A DNA stretch of 64,000 nucleotides, taken from assembly GCF_025847205.1 (NCBI RefSeq), contig NZ_JAOYTH010000001.1, positions 434,001-498,000 of the forward strand, in the 5' to 3' direction. Source of the DNA: Pararhizobium sp. YC-54 (lineage in GTDB: Bacteria > Pseudomonadota > Alphaproteobacteria > Rhizobiales > Rhizobiaceae). Made by a program: the position numbers and the translations under genes. Shown here piece by piece: positions 10,035 through 19,281 of the stretch (position 1 is its first letter; each line of letters begins with the position of its first letter). The notes below the pieces were generated by a model. That model was given only the letters and a program-made list of their open reading frames with translations, had not been told where the DNA came from and ran no database searches.

Positions 10035-13000
10035 TTAGTTCTTGGCCAACCCGGCCAGCTGCGTCATGACGACCGCGGAGCCTGCCAGCCGCTTTTCCGG
10101 CGTCGGGAAATCACGCTGGAAGAAGATGCTGTGATCCGGGCGGATCTTGGCCATGATCCCTTGCTTTGCGATATAGCCGACCAGCGCGCCCGGATTGGGG
10201 AATTCGCGGTTGCGGAACTGGACGACGACGCCCTTCGGGCCTGCATCGAGTTTTTCGACATTGGCGGTGCGGCAGAGCGACTTGATGTAGACGATCTTCA
10301 AGAGGTGCTGAACTTCGAGCGGCAGCGGGCCGAAACGGTCGATCAGCTCGGCGCCGAAGGCATCGATGTCCGAAAGCTCGGTGATTTCGCCAAGCCGGCG
10401 GTAAAGGCCGAGGCGCAGATGCAGGTCGGGCACATAGTCGTCGGGGATCATCACCGGCGTTCCGACGGAAATCTGCGGCGACCAGCCGCTATCGGCGATC
10501 TCCTCGTCGCCCTTCAGTTCGGCAACGGCCTCCTCCAGCATCTGCTGGTAGAGTTCGAAGCCGACTTCCTTGATGTGACCCGACTGCTCGTCGCCGAGCA
10601 GATTGCCGGCGCCGCGGATATCGAGGTCGTGGCTCGCCAACTGGAAGCCTGCCCCCAGCGTATCCAGTGACTGGAGGACCTTGAGGCGGCGTTCGGCCAT
10701 GCCGGTCAGCGTCCGGTTGACCGGCAGCGTGAACAGCGCGAAGGCGCGAACCTTGGAACGGCCGACACGGCCTCTGAGCTGATAGAGCTGCGCCAGACCG
10801 AACATATCGGCACGGTGGACGATCAGCGTATTGGCAGTGGGAACATCGAGGCCGGATTCGACGATCGTCGTCGATAGCAACACATCGTAGCGGCCCTCGT
10901 AGAAGGCGTTCATGATGTCCTCGAGCTCGGTCGCCGGCATCTGGCCATGGGCGACGGCGACCTTCAGCTCCGGCACATCGGATTTGAGGAAATCATGGAT
11001 GTCCGACAGGTCGGCCAATCGTGGGCAGACGTAAAAACTCTGGCCGCCGCGATAGTGCTCGCGCATCAGCGTCTCGCGGATGACCAGGGCATCGAACGGC
11101 GAAATGAACGTGCGTACAGCCATGCGATCGACCGGCGCCGTGGTGATCAGCGACAGTTCGCGAACGCCGGTCAGCGCCAGTTGCAGCGTGCGCGGGATCG
11201 GCGTTGCCGACAGCGTCAGGACGTGCACGTCGGATTTCAGCTCCTTCAGCCGCTCCTTGTGCTTGACGCCGAAATGCTGTTCCTCGTCGATGATCAACAG
11301 GCCGAGATTGGCGAAGTTGATCGAGGCGCCGAGCAGCGCATGCGTGCCGACGACGATATCGGTCCTGCCCTCGGCCACTTCCTTCTTGGTGAGCGCCAGT
11401 TCCTTGGAACCGACGAGACGGGATGCCTGCGCGATACGCACCGGTAGCCCGCGAAACCGCTCGGTAAACGACTTGAAATGCTGGCGGGCAAGCAGCGTCG
11501 TCGGCACGACAACGGCCACCTGGACGCCGTTCATCGCAGCGATGAAGGCGGCGCGCAGTGCAACTTCGGTCTTGCCGAAGCCGACGTCACCGCAGACGAG
11601 CCGGTCCATCGGTCGGCCGGCGCCAAGATCGTCGCGAACGGATTCGATCGACGTCATCTGGTCTTCGGTCTCGTCATAGGGGAAGCGCGCCGCAAATTCG
11701 TCGTACAGCCCCTCCGGCGTCGTCAGCACCGGTGCATGACGCGTCAAGCGCTCGGCAGCGATCCGGATCAGGCCGCCCGCCATATCGAGCAGGCGTTTCT
11801 TCAGCTTGGCCTTGCGCGCCTGCCAGGCGACGCCGCCGAGCTTGTCGAGAACGGCATCGCTGCCCTCCGAGCCGTAGCGCGACAGAAGTTCGATGTTTTC
11901 GACCGGCAGGAACAGCTTTGCCTCGTCGGCATAGACCAGTTCAAGGCAGGCATGCGGCGCACCGGCCGCCTCGATGGTGCGCAGCCCGATGAACCGGCCG
12001 ATCCCGTGTTCGGCATGCACGACAATGCTGCCCTCGTCGAGACCGGCGACCTCAGCAATGAAATCGGCCCCGCGCTTGCGGCGTTTCGAGCGGCGCACCA
12101 TGCGGTCGCCGAGAATGTCCTGCTCGCCGATAACAACGAGATTGCCCGTTTCAAAGCCGCTTTCGAGGCTAAGGACGGCCGATGCCGCCTCACCGGCTTT
12201 CAGGTTGCTCAGTTCAGACAGCGCCTTGACCGGCTTGATATTGGCGAGGCCGTGCTCGACAAGCACCTGAAGAAGGCGGTCGAGCGATCCTTCCGACCAT
12301 GCGGAGATCAACACCTTGGCGCCCTTGGCGCGGCGGTCGGCGATATATTTGACAGCCTGATCGAAGACGTTGACGCGCTCGGCGTCACTGGTGGTTTCCG
12401 TCGCGTTTTTCGCCCAGCGCACACCGAGCCGCGCATCGACGGTGATCACCTGCCGCGCTTCGCCCTCGTGTTCACTGAACGGCGAGAGGCGCACGGCATT
12501 GCGCGAAACAAGCGCGGCGTTGAACGCTTCGGCGCTCAGATACAGCATCTCCGGCGGCACGGGTTTGTAGGGCGTTCCCTGTGAAATCTGCGACTTGCCC
12601 GGGGACGCCGACGACTGGCGGGCCTCGTAATAGTCCTGCACCAGCTTGGAGCGCTCGGCAGCCGCTTCACGAACCACATGGTCGGTAACGATATGGAAGC
12701 CGGCGAGGTAATCGAACACCGTGTCGAGCGTGTCGTAGAACAGCGGCAGCCAATGTTCCATGCCGGCATAGCGCCGGCCTTCGGAAACCGCCAGGTAGAG
12801 CGCGTCGTCGCGGGTCGCAGCACCGAACATCGACAGATATTGGGTGCGAAAATGGCTGATCGTTTCCGGCGTCAGCGATACCTCGCTCATCGGGTTAAGA
12901 TCGAGCGAGCGGGCCTGTCCGGTGGTGCGCTGGCTGGCCGGGTCGAAGGAGCGGATGCTCTCGAGCGTATCGCCGAAGAAGTCAAGCCGCACCGGTTCGT

Positions 13001-13541
13001 CGCTGCCGGGGACAAAGACATCGAGAATGCCGCCGCGCACCGCATATTCGCCGACCTCGCGAACGGTGGCGACGCGCTCGAAACCGTTGCGTCCGAGGCG
13101 GGCAGCGATGTCGTCCATTCGGATGCTGGCACCCGGGCGGGCCGAAAAGGCAAGGCTCTCGATGATATCCTGCGGCGCCATTTTCTGTAAGGCCGCGTTA
13201 ACGGTGACGAGCACGATGGCCGGATGCGGCTTTTTCGCGTGCGCAATCAGGCCGCTCAGCGTTGCAAGGCGCCGCGCCGATGTATCAGCGCTCGGAGAAA
13301 CGCGGTCATAAGGCAGGCAGTCCCAGCCCGGCAGCGTCAGCACAGGAATATCCGGAGCCGCAAAACCCAGCATCTGCTCGACATCGGCAATGCGCTGGCC
13401 GTCGGAGAGAATATAGGCAACCGGGCCGTTGGCGCGGGCAAGCTCGGCAAGAATCAACGGCTCGACACCGGCGGGAACCGGGCCGATGGTCAGCTCGCGG
13501 GTGGCGCGCGCGACTTTTTTGGGATCGAAACCGGCAATCAT
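10035..13541 (-). CDS. mfd: Transcription-repair coupling factor
   Basis: Removes RNA polymerase stalled at DNA lesions and recruits UvrA. The 1168 residues match the family. An N-terminal UvrB-like part is followed by the RNA-polymerase-interaction region with VVHAEHGIGRFIGL. The RecG-like motor has Walker A GDVGFGKTEVA near residue 652 and the DEEQHFG box near 750, and the C-terminal TRCF domain contains GAGNLLGDEQSGHIKEVGFELYQQML. ATG 13541 overlaps the stop codon of sdhE by one base (TGATG), so translational coupling is likely. The frame is open upstream to 13658, but that part lies inside sdhE. Confidence 0.98.
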   Translation of the reverse strand: MIAGFDPKKVARATRELTIGPVPAGVEPLILAELARANGPVAYILSDGQRIADVEQMLGFAAPDIPVLTLPGWDCLPYDRVSPSADTSARRLATLSGLIAHAKKPHPAIVLVTVNAALQKMAPQDIIESLAFSARPGASIRMDDIAARLGRNGFERVATVREVGEYAVRGGILDVFVPGSDEPVRLDFFGDTLESIRSFDPASQRTTGQARSLDLNPMSEVSLTPETISHFRTQYLSMFGAATRDDALYLAVSEGRRYAGMEHWLPLFYDTLDTVFDYLAGFHIVTDHVVREAAAERSKLVQDYYEARQSSASPGKSQISQGTPYKPVPPEMLYLSAEAFNAALVSRNAVRLSPFSEHEGEARQVITVDARLGVRWAKNATETTSDAERVNVFDQAVKYIADRRAKGAKVLISAWSEGSLDRLLQVLVEHGLANIKPVKALSELSNLKAGEAASAVLSLESGFETGNLVVIGEQDILGDRMVRRSKRRKRGADFIAEVAGLDEGSIVVHAEHGIGRFIGLRTIEAAGAPHACLELVYADEAKLFLPVENIELLSRYGSEGSDAVLDKLGGVAWQARKAKLKKRLLDMAGGLIRIAAERLTRHAPVLTTPEGLYDEFAARFPYDETEDQMTSIESVRDDLGAGRPMDRLVCGDVGFGKTEVALRAAFIAAMNGVQVAVVVPTTLLARQHFKSFTERFRGLPVRIAQASRLVGSKELALTKKEVAEGRTDIVVGTHALLGASINFANLGLLIIDEEQHFGVKHKERLKELKSDVHVLTLSATPIPRTLQLALTGVRELSLITTAPVDRMAVRTFISPFDALVIRETLMREHYRGGQSFYVCPRLADLSDIHDFLKSDVPELKVAVAHGQMPATELEDIMNAFYEGRYDVLLSTTIVESGLDVPTANTLIVHRADMFGLAQLYQLRGRVGRSKVRAFALFTLPVNRTLTGMAERRLKVLQSLDTLGAGFQLASHDLDIRGAGNLLGDEQSGHIKEVGFELYQQMLEEAVAELKGDEEIADSGWSPQISVGTPVMIPDDYVPDLHLRLGLYRRLGEITELSDIDAFGAELIDRFGPLPLEVQHLLKIVYIKSLCRTANVEKLDAGPKGVVVQFRNREFPNPGALVGYIAKQGIMAKIRPDHSIFFQRDFPTPEKRLAGSAVVMTQLAGLAKN

Positions 13542-13855
13542 CAGTGGTTCTTGTCCTTGTCGGCAAGCAGCACATCGAAATCGGGCCGATAGGAGGCGAT
13601 GCGCGCAAACAAGGGCGTGCGATATCGCTCCGGCACCGGCCATTCGCCGACGATCCACTTGACCAGATCATTGTCCTCTTCGGCCATGATGGTTTCGAGT
13701 TCGTCAAGATCGGCCTCTGCAAGCCCGGCCAGCTCATTGTCGGCGAACTGCCCGAACACCAGATCCATTTCGCGAATGCCGCGGTGCCAGGCGCGGAAGA
13801 GAATCCGTTTGCGGCGCGGATCGAGATCGGCGCTGGTGCGCGTGATGCCGGTCAT
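13541..13855 (-). CDS. sdhE: Succinate dehydrogenase assembly factor 2 (FAD flavinylation)
   Basis: Small protein that helps attach FAD covalently to SdhA. The 104-residue product has the diagnostic RGxxE-type motif HRGIREMD near residue 24, followed by an all-helical acidic body (TIMAEEDNDLVKWIVGEW). ATG 13855 gives the family length. It is the first gene of a two-gene unit with mfd, coupled by a TGATG overlap; this pairing is common in alphaproteobacteria. It is divergent from recG with about 117 bases between them, which must hold both promoters. Confidence 0.93.
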   Translation of the reverse strand: MTGITRTSADLDPRRKRILFRAWHRGIREMDLVFGQFADNELAGLAEADLDELETIMAEEDNDLVKWIVGEWPVPERYRTPLFARIASYRPDFDVLLADKDKNH

Positions 13856-13972
13856 GAAAAGTCCTTCCTGTCGCCGCGTCGGTAAAGGCGGCGTATGCCA
13901 TGGCTCTATAAACGCTGAAAAGATAATTGTCAGCCTTGCCAAAGACCTAATCCTTGTTTCAGTCTGCGCGCC

Positions 13973-16075
13973 ATGCGACCTGCCCTTCTCGACCCGCTTT
14001 TTGCGCCTCTCAACTCGCTTCCCGGCATCGGCCCGAAAGCGGGAGAACTTTATGCGCGGCTGCTGGGCCGTGAAAGCATCGACGATTGCCGGGTGATCGA
14101 CCTCGTCTTTCACGCGCCGCATTCGTTGATCGACCGGCGCCACCAGCCGGGTATCGCGCGTGCGCCGCAGGGTGTCATCGTTACCATCACCGGCCGGGTG
14201 GACCGCCACCAGCCGCCAGCGCCGCGCACCAGCCAGCCGTACCGCGTCTTCCTGCATGATGACACCGGCGAGCTGGCGCTGACATTCTTCCGGGTCAAGG
14301 GAAACTGGCTGGAAAAGGCATTGCCGGTCGATGAGACGGTCACCGTCAGCGGTAAGGTCGACTGGTTCAACGGCCGCCCGTCGATGGTGCATCCGGACTA
14401 TATGGTGCGGGCGAGCGAGGCTGAAAACCTGCCGCTGGTCGAGCCGATCTATCCGCTGACGGCGGGCCTTTCCGCACGCATCCTGCGCAAGGCGATTGAG
14501 GCGGCCCTGCCCCGCGTTCCCGACTTTCCGGAATGGATTGAAGAAGCCCTGATGCAGAAACAGGGCTTTCATTCCGCCCGCGACTGTTTCCTCGCCTTGC
14601 ACGACCCGCGTGACGAAACCGACCTCGATCCGCAGGCGCCTGCCCGCCGGCGGCTTGCCTATGACGAATTCCTCGCCGGACAACTCTCCCTGTCGCTGGT
14701 GCGCCAGCGGTTGCGCAAGGTGGCCGGTACGCCAGTGCATGCGACAGGAACGCTGAGCAAACCGGTTGTTGCCGCGCTGCCCTTTTCGCTCACCGGCAGC
14801 CAGATGACCGCTATCGAAGACGTGCTGAAGGACATGGCAGGCACGGAGCGTATGCTGCGGCTGCTGCAGGGCGATGTCGGCTCGGGAAAGACGGCGGTGG
14901 CGCTCATGTCGATGCTGGCCGCCGTCGAGGCAGGCGGGCAAGCCGTTCTGATGGCGCCGACGGAGATTCTGGCCCGGCAGCATTTCGCAACATTGTCGAA
15001 GATGGCAGCGCCCGCCGGTGTCACCATCGATGTGCTGACCGGCCGCACCAAGGGCCGCGAGCGCGACGCCATTCTGGAACGCATCGCGTCAGGCGAAACC
15101 CAGATCGTCATCGGCACACATGCGCTGTTCCAGGATACCGTCGTCTACAACAACCTTCTGCTGGCCGTCGTCGACGAGCAGCACCGCTTCGGCGTGCACC
15201 AGCGCCTGCGGCTGACCGCCAAGGGGATTTCCCCGCATATGCTGGTGATGACCGCGACGCCCATCCCGCGCACCCTGGTTCTGGCGGCGTTCGGCGACAT
15301 GGATGTCTCGAAACTCACCGAGAAACCGGCGGGCCGCAAGCCGATACAGACGGTGACGGTGTCAACCGAGCGCACCGGCGAAATCGTCGCTCGGCTGCGC
15401 ACGGCGCTTGCCGAGGGCAAGAAGGCCTATTGGATTTGCCCGCTGGTCGAAGAATCGGAGGCGTCCGACCTGATGTCGGCCGACGAACGGTTCCAGAGCC
15501 TCGACAAGCAGTTCGGCCCGAATGTCGGCCTGGTGCATGGACGCATGAACGGCGCGGAAAAGGATGCGGTGATGCTTGCCTTCAAGAACGGCGACATCCG
15601 CCTTCTGGTCGCAACCACCGTCGTCGAGGTCGGGGTCGATGTGCCGGACGCGACGATCATGGTGATCGAGCATGCGGAACGGTTTGGGCTGGCTCAGCTG
15701 CATCAGCTGCGCGGCCGCGTCGGCCGCGGCGACGAGGCATCGACCTGCATCCTGCTCTACAAGGGACCACTCAGCGAAAATGGCCGTGCGCGTCTGTCGA
15801 TCCTTCGGGAGACGGAAGACGGATTCCTGATTGCCGAAGAGGATCTGAAACTGCGCGGTGAAGGCGAATTGCTCGGCACCCGCCAGTCCGGCACGCCCGG
15901 CTTCCGCATCGCCAGCCTGGAAGCGCATGGCGACCTGCTCGAAATCGCCCGCAAGGATGCCGCCTACGTCATCGAGCGCGACCCTGATCTGACGTCACCG
16001 CGCGGCGAGGCCTTGCGAACCCTGCTTTACCTCCACCGCAGGGACGAAGCGATCCGCTTCCTCAGAGCCGGCTGA
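13973..16075 (+). CDS. recG: ATP-dependent DNA helicase RecG
   Basis: Branch-migration helicase acting on stalled replication forks and Holliday junctions. The 700-residue product has an N-terminal wedge/OB domain (residues 1 to about 250, with VTITGRVDRHQP and a GKVDWFNGRPSMVHPDYM segment). Walker A is GDVGSGKTAVA near residue 300, the DEQH box is in VVDEQHRFGVHQR near 400, and the C-terminal motif is QLRGRVGRGDEASTCIL. The last 14 bases overlap the convergent DUF502 gene, so no terminator separates them. Confidence 0.97.
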   Translation: MRPALLDPLFAPLNSLPGIGPKAGELYARLLGRESIDDCRVIDLVFHAPHSLIDRRHQPGIARAPQGVIVTITGRVDRHQPPAPRTSQPYRVFLHDDTGELALTFFRVKGNWLEKALPVDETVTVSGKVDWFNGRPSMVHPDYMVRASEAENLPLVEPIYPLTAGLSARILRKAIEAALPRVPDFPEWIEEALMQKQGFHSARDCFLALHDPRDETDLDPQAPARRRLAYDEFLAGQLSLSLVRQRLRKVAGTPVHATGTLSKPVVAALPFSLTGSQMTAIEDVLKDMAGTERMLRLLQGDVGSGKTAVALMSMLAAVEAGGQAVLMAPTEILARQHFATLSKMAAPAGVTIDVLTGRTKGRERDAILERIASGETQIVIGTHALFQDTVVYNNLLLAVVDEQHRFGVHQRLRLTAKGISPHMLVMTATPIPRTLVLAAFGDMDVSKLTEKPAGRKPIQTVTVSTERTGEIVARLRTALAEGKKAYWICPLVEESEASDLMSADERFQSLDKQFGPNVGLVHGRMNGAEKDAVMLAFKNGDIRLLVATTVVEVGVDVPDATIMVIEHAERFGLAQLHQLRGRVGRGDEASTCILLYKGPLSENGRARLSILRETEDGFLIAEEDLKLRGEGELLGTRQSGTPGFRIASLEAHGDLLEIARKDAAYVIERDPDLTSPRGEALRTLLYLHRRDEAIRFLRAG

Positions 16076-16778
16076 AGAACTTTCCGCGTTTGGTCGCGAC
16101 CGGCATCGTCTTTCCCGGGGCGGGCAAAGCCTTTGGCAGATAGTCAGGGGCGACCAGACCTCCGGAAAGCAGCAGCTTGGCGGCGTCTTCCGGGCTCATG
16201 TCGAGCGGGACGATCTTTTCGCGCGGCACGAAAATCAGGAAGCCGGCCGTCGGCACAGGCGTTGGCGGCAGAAACACAACGACCATATCCAGGCCACGCT
16301 CGGTGAATTTGACCGCGATCTCGCCCTTGGCGTCCGTCGCGATGAACACCAGCGACCAAAGGCCTGGGCTCGGATATTCGATCAGGCCAGCCTTCTTGAA
16401 CGAGTTCGACTGATCCTGCAGCACCGTCTGGAAGATCTGCTTGAGACCCTTGTAGATCGAGCGCACCAGTGGAGTGCGCACGAGAAGGGACTCGCCGAAA
16501 CCGACGATGCTCTTTCCAATGAGATTGGCGGTGAAAAAGCCGACCAGGGTGATCAGCATCAGCGCCGTCAAAAGGCCGAAGCCTGGCACCGGATAAGGCA
16601 GAAAATTATCGGGATTATAATCGAACGGAAGATAGGGTTTGACCCAGCTGTCGGCCCACAGAATAAACGACCAGGTGATCCAGGCGGTGATGGCAAGCGG
16701 CGCACAGATGATCAGGCCGGTCAGGAAATAATTCCTCAACCGCGTGGCGAGAAACCCACGTGCCGGTTTGTCAGTCAT
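16062..16778 (-). CDS. DUF502 family membrane protein
   Basis: Inner-membrane protein of unknown function, 238 residues. Two hydrophobic segments are visible, about residues 18-40 (YFLTGLIICAPLAITAWITW) and 65-85 (GFGLLTALMLITLVGFFTA). A soluble domain follows with the family pattern LVRSIYKGLKQIFQTV and a VFLPPTPVPTAGFLIFVPREK stretch. The gene overlaps the GNAT gene upstream by four bases (ATGA) and overlaps recG at its 3' end by 14 bases on the opposite strand. It is the last gene of a glmS-GNAT-DUF502 unit. Confidence 0.88.
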   Translation of the reverse strand: MTDKPARGFLATRLRNYFLTGLIICAPLAITAWITWSFILWADSWVKPYLPFDYNPDNFLPYPVPGFGLLTALMLITLVGFFTANLIGKSIVGFGESLLVRTPLVRSIYKGLKQIFQTVLQDQSNSFKKAGLIEYPSPGLWSLVFIATDAKGEIAVKFTERGLDMVVVFLPPTPVPTAGFLIFVPREKIVPLDMSPEDAAKLLLSGGLVAPDYLPKALPAPGKTMPVATKRGKFFSRL

Positions 16779-17296
16779 GCCGCTCCGTCTTGTCCGTCAA
16801 CGCCAGCATAAAACGCCGCGTCATATGTCACCATGCCGGACGCCCCGGTCGAGGACAAGGGCTGCGCCAAAAAATACTGCGGCGCACAATCCTTGAAGAC
16901 AAGCTGGGCATCGTTGCGGAAACCGAACTTTTGATAAAGATCCGGATCGCCCACCACGACACACCCGGCGGCGGCCTGTTCCCGCAGCAGATCCAGCCCC
17001 TTGCGGATCAATGCGCCACCAATGCCCTGCCCCTGAAATGCGGGCAAAACCGATACCGGCCCGAGCCCAAACCAGTCCTTCGAACCGTCGGACAGTTCGA
17101 CGGGCGAAAAGGCAATATGGCCGACCACATCGTCATTCACTTCGGTCACCAGCGAAATGCTGAGAGCACCCGCGTGCCGCAAGCGATCGACGATCAGGTG
17201 TTCGGTCTGATCGCTGTGTGGATGATCCTTGAAGGCGGCAATCGTCACAGCCCGGATGGCCGCGATATCAGCCGGACTTTCGAAACGTGTGATCAT
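16775..17296 (-). CDS. GNAT family N-acetyltransferase
   Basis: Acetyl-CoA-dependent acyltransferase of the YhbS-like GNAT group; acceptor unknown. The 173-residue product shows the acetyl-CoA binding motif A in LGPVSVLPAFQGQGIGGALIRKGLDLL (around residues 77-103) and the VVVGDPDLYQKFGF segment seen in YhbS relatives. It sits between glmS and the DUF502 gene, overlapping each by four bases, so the three are probably translated in series. Confidence 0.88.
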   Translation of the reverse strand: MITRFESPADIAAIRAVTIAAFKDHPHSDQTEHLIVDRLRHAGALSISLVTEVNDDVVGHIAFSPVELSDGSKDWFGLGPVSVLPAFQGQGIGGALIRKGLDLLREQAAAGCVVVGDPDLYQKFGFRNDAQLVFKDCAPQYFLAQPLSSTGASGMVTYDAAFYAGVDGQDGAA

Positions 17297-19119
17297 TCCA
17301 CCGTCACCGATTTTGCCAGATTGCGCGGCTGATCGACGTCGGTGCCCATGAACACGGCGGTATGGTAGGCGAGCAGCTGGATCGGCAGCGAGAAGATCAT
17401 CGGCGCGATGATCTCATCGACATTCGGCAGTACGATCGTGCTCATCGTCTCAAGCTTGGAGGCGGCTGCCCCCTTCTCGTCGGTGATGAAGATGATACGG
17501 CCGCCGCGTGCCGCGACTTCCTGCATGTTCGACACCGTCTTTTCGAAGAACCGGTCATGCGGGGCGATGACGATGACCGGCATGTTTTCGTCGATCAGGG
17601 CGATGGGACCATGCTTCAGCTCACCGGCGGCATACCCCTCCGCGTGAATATAGGAGATTTCCTTGAGCTTCAAAGCACCTTCCATGGCCAGCGGATAGCT
17701 GGTGCCGCGTCCGAGATACAGCACGTCCTTGCACTTCGACAGTTCGCGCGACAGGCTTTCGATCACCGGCTGGATGCTGTTGAGCACCTTGCCCATGATC
17801 CGCGGCATCTCGGCAAGGCTGCGGACGAGAACCTTTTCTTCGGCTTCCGACACAGTTCCACGCGCCCGGCCCGCGCCGATCGCCAGAGCTGCGAGCACGG
17901 ACAATTGGCAGGTAAACGCCTTGGTCGAGGCTACGCCGATTTCCGGACCGGCCATGATCGGGAAGACCGCATCGGATTCCCGCGCGATGGTCGATTCCTT
18001 GACGTTGACGACGGCGCCGATCTTCAGGCCGTTTTCCTTGCAATAGCGCAGCGACGCCAGCGTATCGGCGGTCTCGCCGGACTGCGAGATGAACAGGGCG
18101 GCCGATTGCGGCGACAGCGGAATGTCGCGGTAGCGGAATTCCGAGGCCACGTCGATTTCGACCGGCAGCCGGGCGTAACGCTCGAACCAATATTTGCCGA
18201 CAAGGCCGGCAAGATAGGCGGTGCCGCAGGCGGAGATGGCAAGGCTCGGCACCTTGGCAAAATCAATCGTCGCGGCAATCGGATTGACCGTGTTCTCGAT
18301 GAAATCGACGTAGTGGCCGAGCGCATGCGAAATCACTTCCGGCTGCTCGTAGATTTCCTTCTCCATGAAATGGCGGTGATTGCCCTTGTCGACCATATAG
18401 GCCGCCGCAGCCGACACCTGGCGCGGACGGGAGACCGGCCTGCCGTCGTGATTAAGAATTTCGATGCTATTGGCCGTCAGCACGGCCCAGTCACCGTCGA
18501 TCAGATAGGTGATTTCGTTGGTGAACGGCGACAAGGCGATTGCGTCGGAACCGAGGAACATCTCGCCCTTGCCGAAGCCGACGGCAAGCGGCGGGCCGCT
18601 GCGGGCGGCCATGATCGTATCCGGCGCATCCTGGAAGATGACGGCCAGCGCATAGGCACCGGTGACACGGCGCAGCATCGCCTGCATCGCGTCTCTCTGG
18701 CTCATGCCATCGCGGATCAGACTGGCCAGCAGTTGCGCGACGACCTCGGTGTCGGTCTGCGTCTTGAAGGTTGCGCCGGCAGCGGCAAGCTCGTCCTTCA
18801 GCTCGGAAAAATTCTCGATGATGCCGTTGTGGACGACGGCAACGCCATCGGTGAAATGCGGATGGGCATTGTTTTCCGTCGGTGCGCCATGGGTTGCCCA
18901 GCGCGTGTGGGCAATACCGGTCTGGCCGGCCAGCGGTTCGCCGCGCAGCTTGGCTTCCAGATTGACCAGCTTGCCTTCGGCGCGGCGCCGCTCAAGAACA
19001 CCGTTGTGGATCGTCGCGACGCCGGCGGAATCATAGCCGCGATACTCGAGCCGCTTCAGGGCATCGACAAGACGCTCGGAGACGGGCTGGTTTCCAACGA
19101 TACCGACGATGCCGCACAT
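17293..19119 (-). CDS. glmS: Glutamine-fructose-6-phosphate aminotransferase (isomerizing)
   Basis: First committed step of UDP-N-acetylglucosamine synthesis, making glucosamine-6-phosphate from fructose-6-phosphate and glutamine. The 608-residue protein starts MCGIVGIVG, giving the N-terminal nucleophile Cys after Met removal. It has the glutaminase motif TRWATHGAPTENNAHPH near residue 72, two SIS domains (ISQSGETADTLASLR near 345 and YLGRGTSYPLAMEGALKLKE near 470), and the C-terminal DQPRNLAKSVTVE. It lies 162 bases after glmU on the same strand. No glmS ribozyme-like structure was recognised in that gap. Confidence 0.98.
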   Translation of the reverse strand: MCGIVGIVGNQPVSERLVDALKRLEYRGYDSAGVATIHNGVLERRRAEGKLVNLEAKLRGEPLAGQTGIAHTRWATHGAPTENNAHPHFTDGVAVVHNGIIENFSELKDELAAAGATFKTQTDTEVVAQLLASLIRDGMSQRDAMQAMLRRVTGAYALAVIFQDAPDTIMAARSGPPLAVGFGKGEMFLGSDAIALSPFTNEITYLIDGDWAVLTANSIEILNHDGRPVSRPRQVSAAAAYMVDKGNHRHFMEKEIYEQPEVISHALGHYVDFIENTVNPIAATIDFAKVPSLAISACGTAYLAGLVGKYWFERYARLPVEIDVASEFRYRDIPLSPQSAALFISQSGETADTLASLRYCKENGLKIGAVVNVKESTIARESDAVFPIMAGPEIGVASTKAFTCQLSVLAALAIGAGRARGTVSEAEEKVLVRSLAEMPRIMGKVLNSIQPVIESLSRELSKCKDVLYLGRGTSYPLAMEGALKLKEISYIHAEGYAAGELKHGPIALIDENMPVIVIAPHDRFFEKTVSNMQEVAARGGRIIFITDEKGAAASKLETMSTIVLPNVDEIIAPMIFSLPIQLLAYHTAVFMGTDVDQPRNLAKSVTVE

Positions 19120-19281
19120 ATGTTTCTTCTCCGCAATTTCTTCGCAAGACCCGTCCGGACAGGGACACGACGGCCCCTATACGGTTTTCAGATGCCGCTT
19201 TGGTACCGGATTCCGCAAAATCCGCAATCAGCCCGAAACTCACTTTCGATTTCAGGCTTTAACCGGGGCAATCGCCAGATG

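Noticed and set aside
10029..13885. Several long plus-strand frames opposite mfd
   Set aside because: All are shadows of mfd and sdhE, without signals or domain resemblance.
19120..19281. A glmS ribozyme or riboswitch in front of glmS
   Set aside because: The gap after glmU shows no resemblance to the ribozyme core, and this ribozyme is mainly a Gram-positive feature.
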